Shown: positions 48,901 to 60,900 of the stretch, in pieces
Layout of the letters: each line of letters opens with the position of its first letter
Numbering within the stretch: position 1 is the first letter of the stretch
Origin: Branchiostoma floridae
Lineage: Eukaryota; Chordata; Leptocardii; Amphioxiformes; Branchiostomatidae
NCBI RefSeq assembly: GCF_000003815.2
Contig: NC_049997.1
Coordinates: forward strand, 13,142,261 to 13,206,260
Reading direction: 5' to 3'
DNA: 64,000 nucleotides
Notes under the pieces: model-generated
The model's input: only the letters and a program-made list of their open reading frames with translations
The model's database searches: none
What the model was told of the DNA's origin: nothing
Position numbers and translations under genes: made by a program

Positions 48901-51900
48901 GAAATGTTCATGAACATGATTAATAATAAAAAAATTAAAACATCCCCATTACATTTTGGTCTGGTCCTTATTAGAGTGTTGCAGGTGCTACAATAGGGTT
49001 GTACCACTTATCTCAGTAGGGAGTAAAATGCGAACACAAACAACCTGCAAACAACAGACCACAGCTGGTCATTAGCGACATCAAACCTAACAACCCTTTG
49101 TGCAATCGTTAACCCACTCTTCAAACGAGACCTGGTACGATGAGGTTTTCAAAGACGACATTTCAAGGAGCAATAAAATTGACAAAACATTGGCTTAAAG
49201 AAAACTTGTACAGTTTGCAGCAATGTCTCTAAAACCACACAAATACAACTTCCCACCTGTCATTTTGATGCCAGAAGATGCCTCGGTACTGTTGAGTTTT
49301 TCCCAGGAAAAAATATCTGACAGGAGAATTAAACCACAAAACCTTCAACAGCAAGATGCCTCTGTGTAATACTTGCCCACAAAATTCTCCACTTTTTCAT
49401 GTAGGTTGTTGTAAGATTGACCATCTGGGCCATTTCCTTTTTAAAAGATAAAAGCGAGGGCATCAAAGACACACGAGATGAGAGAGAGGAGACGGCCTTT
49501 GCACAACTTCAAAGAAACTTCCGGAAATTTGTAAACCCAATCTGTTTGGCGTCAAATTTCAATGTATTTTCTATATTCACATGCTGTACAATGTAGATTG
49601 GGAAACCTTCAGCCACAAAGATATAGGACTACAAACTTAAGGCTACTAAGCTCTGATAGTAGAACCAATGTCAGCGTCCTAAGATTGTTGCTCAGATTCC
49701 AGCAAGAATGAACTGCGTACAGAAACATTTGTCGTAAGCCGTTTTGACGCCCTTAACATTTCAAGCAGGCCGCGACAGAACCAACCACTGACAAGGATCT
49801 AACAAAGATTAATAACCAAGGATTTCATTGGTGTTCATCCACAAAATCTTCCACTGTGTGACACCCGACTATGTGACGTTTACCAACGAATCTATCTAGT
49901 TCGCTTTATCCAATCGCCTGAACATCCGGACCGTTTCCCTTTCATGAGTTGAGAGCGTGGGCTTCAAAGTAAGAAGGAGCAAAACTAATATGCTTGACTC
50001 CCATATTTTGTCTTTGTTGTGACCTGTACTTAGCTCGGTTAAAGGAAAAATGTACAATCATTATAAAGGTCTTCATTCCTTCATAAAAGCTGAAGTTTTC
50101 AATACATAGTTATCGCAAGATATGCCTTCAGTTTGCTTGTACGGTGACCATATAACGGACATTACCAAGCCATCAATATGATATCTCGTTATCTCTACCT
50201 TTTAATCACTTCCGTCATTAGCGCAATGAAGAACAGTTTCTTTCGCGACGTTTCTGTGTAATTATCTGCAACATATGGCTGGATATGCGATACAAGGTAC
50301 ACCCCCTGGGGCAAAATGAAACCAATGCACATACAGGAAATGTAATAAAATACATCACGCATCGCCACTGGCAAATCCGTAATACAATAACTCCAGGAGG
50401 TAACAAGCGAAGCGGCCGTTTTCCTTTAAGAAATATTACCTCGGTAAGAAGACGCGAGTCTGCTCCTTGAAGGCATATTGCTTCTTATTTCAATATCATT
50501 ACTTTGAAGGTTACATAAAGGTCACATGTATATTTTTGAAAGTATTCTTCGACTCGCAGAAAGAGATTTAGGAATTGGAATAAGCTTAGAAAATCTAGGA
50601 GAAACTATACAAAATGAGGCATAGAATTGAACAGAAATTACAGGTAGTATTACTGTTACTGTAACAGTAACAGTTGTTTTACCCTTCTTCATGCTAAGGT
50701 AGCCGTTCAGTACCAAATCTTACTATTACCAGTAGGTTAGGTGGCAGGGGTAAGGTTAAAAGAAAATTAGGCAAATCAAAATTTACTGTTTATTTTTAGC
50801 CAATGAATCAATTATCATTAATTTACCACCCTTAATTGCTTGACTGATTATTAAATGACATGCATTTCTTTTTTTTTATAAATCGAGAAGCCAGGCTTGG
50901 ATTATTTAAAGATAAGACAAACTTAAGCATGAACATTTCTAATTTATGCACCTACAAAGCCTCTTGACATTTAATCAAATCTTGGCTAATAATAAAAGTC
51001 TGCATAAAGTATACATCAAGAGGTCATCATTAATAACAGGTAGGCAAATATCAAACACATTGAACCTGAACAAACTCAATCAGACTTCCTGAATAAAAAA
51101 AAAGATGGGGGGGGGGGGGGTCTAGGGGTATGTTTCCCAGGAGTATTTGAAATGTAGACCCTCTGAAATATTATTACCTACTAATTTGAGGGGCAAATTT
51201 TGCTGGTGGACATAGACTGGGTCAAGTAATATCTTAATATGCCAAATTTTGTCCAGCATGCACAGAGGATTGAATGGGCAAAATTTTCATCCTGCAGCAG
51301 CAAGATTCTGTCAAAAGACGGAAGAACCGTTATGGAAGCTGGCTAGGACCCTGCAGTACAGTATAGGGCTCCTGACTAGCATGCACCGCGGCAAAAATCT
51401 AGACGCACCACAATGGAAAATTACCTCTTGAATAGGACGTAACTGAAAGCAGAGGTCCCATGTTCAAGTACAAAAAATTCCTAAAAAGTTGACTGTTGAG
51501 CTTTGCAATCCATGATTTATTATGCATAAACATGCAAGTTTTGATGGGAGCACTGTGCTCCTATGAAAATTTTATAGGTGCACCAGCTATAGCTAGTTTT
51601 GGGGAGTATATTCCCCTAAAATGGGAGGGCTGCAGTAACTGTTGATTCTAATTTCCAGTTTTTGCATCTTTCAGCCATGGCGCGATCTTGACCCAAAGGA
51701 CAAAGCGGACTCGCATGCATTTTTCATCCTAAGTGCGGATAACGAGTTTCTGCCACGAGCAATGTCACCGGCACGTCACCGTGGCCGAGGCACGACATTG
51801 ATTTTTCAGGCGAGCAACGCGCGCACAGAGGGGGAAAACACATTTTATGGCCGACAAGGGTATTATTCGTCTGACGGTAATGACGATGTAGTGCTACATG

Positions 51901-54900
51901 ACAATGATGACACAACGGTACATTATCAAAGCCATTTCCAACTCATTTCCACATGGTACTCGAACATTTCTGAGAAAAAAGTAGCGTAGTTACAAAGCAA
52001 ATAGTTCCCTGGATGGAAAACTTGAATATGACTATATGTACTCTCTGAAACTATATTCTTTATTATTTATAATGAATATTTCCCCTAAGTATAATCTGAC
52101 CCGCCCTAGTAAAAGAAATTGGCAACCGTTACCTTTTTTGGGGCAAAGAATATTAAGTTTTCGTTCTCACATCTGAGAGATGGAAATGCACAATTTCTAA
52201 TTGTTCTGATTTCTATCACAAATTGTGCTGGAAAAATTGTGAAAACTGTACATTTGTATACCTTTTTATCTACATGTACAAGATAATGTTAAAAATGCCA
52301 GAATCATCATAAGTTTGACTTTAACAAATTAGTTAATTTGTGATCCAACAAAACAGAACAGTCTCAAATTCAAAATAATTTTTTTTTCAGCACCTTCACT
52401 GGAAACAAAACATTAATTTCATCAGGCCTTAGACAGTTTCCATATAAATATTCCAGTTCATAACTTCTTCAAAATTTGAGAACCTACATTGTACAAACTA
52501 GATTGTAATGGCCTAATGAACTAAATCCACACACACGAAAATCCAAGACAGACGTACGTGGCAGAAAAATGAACGTCTCTCAGAATAATCATCTATATAC
52601 GCCGACTTTAACATACGACGGCGTACGTCGTGTTTGATAGCCGTCATCCGTCTCACCCACGTACGACCCGTACGCTATAAAACACTGCCAATTACACACA
52701 GGGGCCACGCAGTCTGCACCCCTTATTTTTGTAGCCCATTACTTTTGCTGCCTTGCTTGCACCAATTTGACAATTAATCAGAACTGCGCTTCACTATAAT
52801 TTTATCATAAAAATCATGCATGAGTGAATAGACTACACAATGAGCTTTATCATATCATCTTTAAATTAGCATTATACAATGCCATGTACATGTATATCAG
52901 ACTTAATTGCACTGCTAAGCTTAGAACAATAACTTACCATTACTATTTTCTGGAAAAAAGGTTATGTGATTATGAATGAAATACAGCCTTTTTCATCAAA
53001 AATTGCAAGAATCAAGACTCAGCTAAGGTCATGCCAATTGATATCCTCGGTTCTCGGATTTTTTTAAATAAAAATGTAGCAAGCGGACATCATAAAAGCA
53101 TAGGGCATGGAGAAAAACTTGAATATGACTGTATTCACCCCATAAACCTGAGTGCACAAAGGCAAAAACTGGTCCTCTGGCTTTGTTTTCATCATATTTT
53201 ACCAGTTAAGCATCTTTTTTTCAATCTGAGAACCAAAAATTTAAATTTGTATGGCCTAAAATGGCTAATATTTCAACTTCACTGCTTTGTGCAAAAATAT
53301 TTCCAAAATAAAAAATTACAGGGAAACAAGCTTCTCCATAAAAGAAAGCGTTCTTGAATGATACTTTAAAGAGATACGTGACCCAAAAGGCTATACAATT
53401 CCCATCCTTCTGATCTATGTAACTAACAGTTACGGCATTTCAAACCCGTTGCTAACAGGACTTGCGTACGTATGTGGGTGTGCATATGTAAGAGGCTTAG
53501 AACGATGGCAGCAATGACGCACATGCAAGATAAGCATGTTATATAGTAATCACGCATCACACTTTGTCTATAATTGCGCGAAATTTAGCGTTACTGGTAA
53601 TTTGGACCTTATTCATCATATCTATGTTCTAACCGTTCAATTTTGATATAATCAAATCAGATATCTTTATTTATTGGTTTGGCTGTTCAGCACGCACAGC
53701 CAGGGCTGCCCAACTAGCCTGTGGCTATCAGGGTTGGACAAGTCCACTAGCCGTATTGTCGAGGGAAAGCAAAGTGCTGATCGGGCTAGTGCATTACCTA
53801 CCCCACTTGCCCGATGGGTCAAGTAAGGTTTTTCCATTGAGTGAGATTTTTATATACTTGTAATTACTATTTACAGTCATGACATCAAGCATTGGTCTAC
53901 ATAGAAAAAAAGATGAATGATAAGAGGGCCATTGCTGGAAGTGAAAATGCACATAGTGACATTGGAATTTGGGGAAAGTGAAAAATTGGTTCGGGCAATT
54001 AAATCTTTTATGTGCTTGCCAAATAGGACAAGTGATTTTCAGAAAACTTGGATTATTGCAAAAGCTTTCAAAACTTTCAAAACTCAGTTCAATAGTTGAA
54101 ACTCTGGGGAAACACTGGAGAAAGACACTCAGCAAAAGAGGAAATATCTCCTGTTTGTATCTTAACATTTATTCCCTAGTCAGAGGGTTTTTTTACATGT
54201 ATGTCTGCTTTGGAGGATATATATCCAAAAGGTTTCCTTAATGCCAGACATTCCAATGTGTTTCTCATGAGTTTCATGATTTTAATCAATCACTCCTAGG
54301 AGAAGAGCATAGCAGACAGCAGGCTGGCAGGTCCTTGTGTTTGGAGTGTGTGTGTGTGGGTGGAGTAGTTGTCTTGGATATTAGCTATGTTTCCTATTGG
54401 GTTTCACATGTGTGTCCTTCAGTCATACATTGGAATCACAATAAAAAAGTGTCCCAGAATGTGTCTATTGTATGACTTAGCTTTGCGAGCCGAATAAGGC
54501 AAGTGAATTTCAGAAAACTTGTCGAACCCACGCTTGTTACACTGTAGGCACTTAGTTCGAATGCGAGTTCTATATGGCATGGAACACGATCATTGAATGC
54601 CCGACTTAGGTAACTTATCTCGATCGTTTGAAGACTTTATAGAGTTCTTTGGGTGTCCAAATGCAATGCAACAGCTAGAAGGAATGTTGTAGAGTATGTC
54701 TATAATTTCAGAATTTTTGCATGTGTTTTTACTGTTCGAAAACCGCCCAGGGAACTAAATGATCGAATTCAAAGCCTTTGAAACAAGCGTGAACCCCGGG
54801 CTATTGCAAAAGCCTAGCCCAGCTGTAGAGACAAAGTAGTACAAAAGGATAAGATACACACCTGTTTCGGTGGTGGAGGAGCGCTGCTGTATTCTGGACG

Positions 54901-57900
54901 GTTCTTCCAGATCGTCCATGTCCAGGCTGGACTCCACGCGGAGGACCTGAACGTTGGTCGAGCTCCCCTCGTTGTTCAACATGTACGAAGCCGGCCCGTC
55001 AATTCCTGGAAAAACAACAACAACAAACAACCATATAAGGAGAAACCGACATGGAAAATACAAAACGTAGAGCCAGAACCATTGATTTCATTTTTCAAAC
55101 TGGATGAAAAAACATTTATCCTTTAAACACTGGAAAAATAAACAACCCTTTAAGGAGAAACCGAGATGGAAAATAAGGCCAGAACATTTATTTTTCAAAC
55201 TGGATGAAGTGACATTTTATACTTTAGCTACTGGCATTTTGGTTTCATGAATACGATATTATTCAAGTCTGCTCTTACAGTGTGTAGTTCAATGCAATAA
55301 ATTTGATCCAGTTAGTTTTTGTTAAACTTTGATGTGTAAATCAAAGCAAAAAAGACATGTTTGAAACCATCCTTTGTAATGGCTCAAGATAGTTTTTCTT
55401 TTTGAATCCAATTAGCGACATTATACTTTTACATGCCAAAGTCTAAAGAGTTTGAATTGGATTGGAACAACATTTGATTCAATTCTACAGGACAATCTAT
55501 ATGTTAGACTCCTTTTTTATCCGTTCAAGCCTTTTAATAAGTATTTACTGCTGAGTCAGTCTACGAATAGTAATGTGATGTTTAATGTTGGAAAATACAT
55601 GCAAAAGAGTTAAGAAATTCAAAGGTGTTGGACTAGTCAAGATTTGTTCATCTTCAGGTATCAGTATTAGAAAAGGTTTGACCCGGTTTAGCTTCTTCAT
55701 ATTTCTGTACTTTTTATATCTATATAATTTCTTCTTCTACCAGATTTTAATCAGACTTCATACTTCATCTTTAAAACAGATAACATATAAAACATAGAAC
55801 GTGAAACATTGAACTATGAAACAATACATGTTTGTGGTGCAAATGATAACTAATAACATCTATGACAACAGTGTCAATTTCCTAATAAATCTACAAACCA
55901 TGCAACACATTCAATAAGCAAAACAGTGTGAGAGACACAATCTTATGATAAGATTCACTTGAAGATAAAGACAAGATTAATAATGAAAGAAGCCCATGAA
56001 GATATAGATCAAACAAGATTTAAGAACAGAACAATATCACTATAAGACACCTAAAAAAGAAGCCAACATGAGTCTCCAGAAGTTTAAAACATTAACAACA
56101 GAAAGGTACCCTTTCTCCATGTGGTGTGACTTTTCCAAATGACCTGATTAGAACAAAGTTTTTTAGGTCACTATGGAACTTTATATGTGCAAAAAAGAAG
56201 TTAGGAGGTGGCCACTTGTTTTTAATTTCTGCATCTACATTTTTGTATAACGTTCGTTCACCTTTATCCGCGGATAACCTATATCCGTTGTTTCTAAAAA
56301 CACGGTACTTATGGACATCACGTTGACGGACGGCGGGTCCAAACTATACAACTGTGAAAATGTTGCAATTTGACATTGCCGTCCATTTACTTGATGTCCC
56401 TAGATATCTTATGTTTAGAGACAACGGATATAGGTTACCCCGCGGATAAAGGTGAATTGGCGTTATAGGGAGACATTGAGAGAAAAGTTTCCTATTAAGG
56501 TCTAGACGTGTTATTAATAAAACGTCACTGTCTTGAAGCAACGTCTGATTCCATTTCTTTACTGGCGAGACAAGTTGTCTTTCATAGATAGGCAAGACCT
56601 TTATCCGAAAAAGATGAGTTGACGATTGAATTTTTGAATGTCCCTGCGTGATATCAAGTTTTCTATTACAGGGGTTGGCATTGCAGTTCATGTACAAAAT
56701 GTAATGGCCTGATAACCCTTGGACGGTAAAATTACTAAAAAGTATTGATCGGGTTAGCATAAATGTGTTTGCCAAATTGGGCCATCGCCTTTTTTCCGTG
56801 TGTAATTATTGGTCTTCCAGGTTTTCTGGTCTGTGTTCACATTGAAAAGCATTTCTTGCTTGAAATCTGAGCAATGTTTTTAAATGTCCGGCCACCGAAA
56901 GGTTGTTTTGTGCTAGTAGACATGGCCATATACTGGCCCTAACCGGATCAAATTTGTAAACCATGTTGTTGTAAGATAGAGTCACCCCAAAGAAAGTTAC
57001 ACAGAAAGGCTTTTGTCTACTCTACAAGTCAGAGAGAGTTGTTTTCACGCCACACCACCCTAAGCTTTAGGACAATACGCAACCTTGTTTGGCGTCAACC
57101 ATTTCGTAAGAGTTGTCCCGATCTGGAAGTGAATGAGAGCGTTATCAAAACAGGGTTGGTGAAATGTTTGGCGCTGACCACACCATGCCATACACAAAAA
57201 TCACATGACTCAACAACAAAATTATACAAATACTGTATGTATAACATAACAAATTACATTCATGAAAACTATGTGACACAGTATATATAACCACAATGTA
57301 TAACAAACACTGAATACAGCATGAAAAATAATAGCTGGTTGAAGCTGGGCTAGGTCCTGGTTATTAACGGTGCACACACCAGTTCTTCCGCGACAGGGGT
57401 CCGAGCTAGTGCGCGAGAAAAAAGTGACGAAAGGCTTCCGAGGGTCCATGTTTGAGTTGACATTTCTCATTATTTCCTGCGAAATGACATTCAACGGTTA
57501 CATGGCTGAAAAGCGTAGGAAATGGTGTGTTTTCGGTACAAATTGTGTTTTGGTCCGCGTCTTACTTCCGGGATATTCCTACGCCTGAATGTGATTAGGC
57601 TCGTGACCTAGATTGACCTCTGAAGCGCTGTGTTAAGCCTAGTTGTAATGCCGCGCGCCGTGGATGATTAAAAAAACTGTAGTACTAGAATTTTCTTTAT
57701 AATTAGCTGGATTACTCGTTAGGTTTTCCTCTTTCTGACAGTATCAGTCGTGTTTGCCGGAAAAATCATCTTCATGTTTTTCTTTCAATGCCAAAATGCC
57801 CGATTTTTTGCATTATTTTTCACGTGAAAATAATGTTTTTTCCCTCAATTTTTTTAAAATCAGAGAAGTTGAAGGATCGAAACTTAGTTTGTCTTGTAGC

Positions 57901-60900
57901 TAAAGGAATATGCTTTCACCAGATATACAGTTATTTTGCTTCAGGATAATTCCCTGGTAGAGCTGGTCGCTAGACTTTAGGGTATGCCGCCTCCAATTGA
58001 AACCCCAAATAAACTGGTGTGTGCCCCCTTAACTGTTGCAATATTTTTCACTGAGTTTGTTTCAAGTCTGTTTTCCAGTGTTCTCGCAAAGCCTTTTCAG
58101 CATAGTGGGCCCCTACACTGTGACTTTGTTCCCCTATGCAGTGATTTGGGCCCCTATGCTGAGATTTGAGCCTCTATGCTGTGTTCAAACCAAGAGAAGG
58201 GGACTTGGAAAAGAACAGAACTGAGCAGTAGGCTTGGGTAGGTGGAAGTCTCCTGCAGTATTTACACAGACTGCTAGGAGGCATCACACAACTGCTAAAT
58301 GCTACATGCAGGTGGCTGCAACCCAATAATATTGTATTCAACAGACTTGGAGTTGGAAAGTGTTCAGTAGAACAGGTACTAAAACAAAATGATCACAATG
58401 TACAGCAGAGATGTACATTTATTACCTTTGCCAGAATGGCTAAGGTTATGTTTTGGGCTTGTGAGTCTGTGTGTGTGTCTGTGTGTCTGTCTGTTAACAG
58501 CATAACTCGAGAAGCCTTGGATGGATCCCGGTGATATTTGGTAGGTGGGTAGGGGTCGGGAAAACGAAGGTCAAGTTCGATAATGGGCCCCCTAGCGGCT
58601 TGCTAAGGTACTGCAGCAGAAACTCAATTTTTGATATCTCGTGTTCTGGACATGCTTTGGTTGTGATTTTTGAGTTGTAGATAGCCCTTGGGGCTGAGAG
58701 TAAGTGCTGTGAGTTTGGACCCCCTAGCTGCTTGTTTGGAACTGCAGTTGCCGATTTCCTTTCAAACTTTGGACGAGAATAACTCGAGAACGTGTTGATG
58801 GATCGTCATGATTTTTGGTATGTAGATAGCCCAAGTAACAATGTACATAATGTAATACTAATTATGCAAATCAGCAGCTAATTTTCATAATTAATGAGGA
58901 AAGTTTCTAAATCCACTGCATTTCATTATACGACTTTCAAACTTGTCACATATATAGATGAGAAAGAGAGAAATCTCAATGCATATCAATTATGCAAATG
59001 ACGACCTCATTTGCATAATTAATGAGAAAATATAAACGTGTTGACGGATCGTCATGATTTTTGGTATGTAGATAGCCAAAGGGACGACTTACATGATGGA
59101 ATTCTAATTATGCAAATCGACAGCTAATTTGCATAATTAATGAGGAAAGTTTGTAGATCCACTGCATTCCTTTATATGACTTTCAAACTTGTCACATTTG
59201 TAGCTGAGAAAGAATGAAATATCAATACACATTAATTATGCAGATGATGATCTCATTTGCATAATTAATGGCAACATATGAACGTGTTGACGGATCGTCA
59301 TGATTTTTGGTATGTAGATAGCCTAAGTAAAAGCGTACATAATGAAATACTAATTATGCAAATTAACAGCTAATTTGCATAATTAATGAGGATAGTCTAT
59401 AAATCCACTGCATTCAGTGATAGGACTTGTCACGTATGTTAATGACATGCTTGACCCTATATGTTGATTTAATCATACCTATAGATATCCATATATGTGT
59501 GTTTAGTTGTACTGTAAGTAGTTGTTATACATGTAGACCTTACGAAAGTCGCTGTACTTTTGTCGTGTCAATAAAGATTGTTGTGTTGTGTAACTGAGAT
59601 GGCAGAGAGTAAGAGGTAAAAACTATATGTTTGGGTCCCCTAACGTCTTTTCTTGAACTGCACAAGCCGGTTTAGTTTCAGACTTTGAAAGAGAATAAGT
59701 CAAGAAGGGATGAAAGGATCATCATGATTTTTGGTATGCTGATAGCTGAAGTGATGCTTCATACAATGTTTATTATGTAAATAGGGATCTCATTTGTATA
59801 ATCAAGGGCGACATTTTATGAACCAACTCCAGGCATATGAAATAAAATGTAATGAATAACACATGTATGTCTACAGACATCATTCTACATAACAAACCTG
59901 GTTTATTTGGCAAAGGTATGTGTTCGTGGAACTCTAGTTATACATTGTTTTGACGTAATTCTGTTTTCAGTTCCTTTTGCCATGCTTTATCAAATACTTT
60001 TCAAACTTCAAAGAGTCCTAATTTTCACCTTATTAAGTGTAACATTTGCAAAGGTCTTTCATCATGGCAAATAGAAAATCCTTATTATCACAGGCCTCTA
60101 AAAGGCAGGCAAATATATTTGTATAGCATAATGACAGGGCTTGAAATCCTTTTTTCTGCATACCTGCACTGGTGCAGGCAACATTGGAAATTACCTGCAC
60201 CAGACAAATTTTACCCGCACCACTCTGAATTTAAGAAGCATGGATCATACTAAAAACTGTTCAGAAACCATTGCTAATATTTCTTTCATACTTCATAGGT
60301 GGTAACAGTCAATGCAGCTAATACAATCCATGTACACATACATTATACGACAATATGTATGAAACCCAGTACATGGACCAGTGCAGGTTAGGTGCAGGTG
60401 GACACCAGAAATACCTGCACAGCTCCAATTTTACCTGCACTAACCTGCATATGCAGGTGGTATTTTGAGCCTTGATGAGCTGGTAATGTTAGCAATATGA
60501 CAAGCCTGTGTAAGCAAATTTATATTCTAACTTCAAAGAGAGAAAGTACTGTACAGTCCATATTACACAATTTATACATCAATTATAACATGAATACATC
60601 GATAGAGTCTGATGAAAGAAGAAAAACTGCATCGTATGTTTAAATTTGCCCTTGCAAAAAAGTACTTCCTTGATTTAACATTTACAAAGCAACTATACTT
60701 TCTTTGCCAGTTTTGCCTGGAAGCTAAATTTTATAATGTTAGAAAGAAGAAGAAAGAGTGGCATTTCTTTGATCATTAGAGTCAGATGAAAGAATTCAAA
60801 CTATATTGTATGTTTAAATTTGCTCTTACATAAAAGTACTTCCTTGATTTAACATTTGCAAAGAAACTATACTTTCTTTGCCAGTTTTGCCTGGAAGCTG

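Larger units (their letters stand above)
36442..54861. other. 18.4-kb tubby intron, repeat-rich, no nested gene
   Basis: Holds the GT-rich tract, MITE B copy 2, three MITE F copies, the 113/137-bp tandem array, a 165-bp tandem array with an inserted MITE, and a SINE. Also a 12-base poly-G run near 51109 and a CpG-containing palindromic stretch with TATAAAA near 52600-52682. No reading frame here is convincing. Confidence 0.6.

Noticed and set aside
54755-55063. Single-exon 102-residue protein
   Set aside because: The middle is the tubby exon 54862-55005; the flanks are intron read-through with hydrophobic low-complexity sequence.
57501-57588. Possible THAP-type start ([14 protein letters not shown])
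   Set aside because: Only 14 plausible residues before unconvincing sequence; the zinc-ligand pattern cannot be completed nearby.
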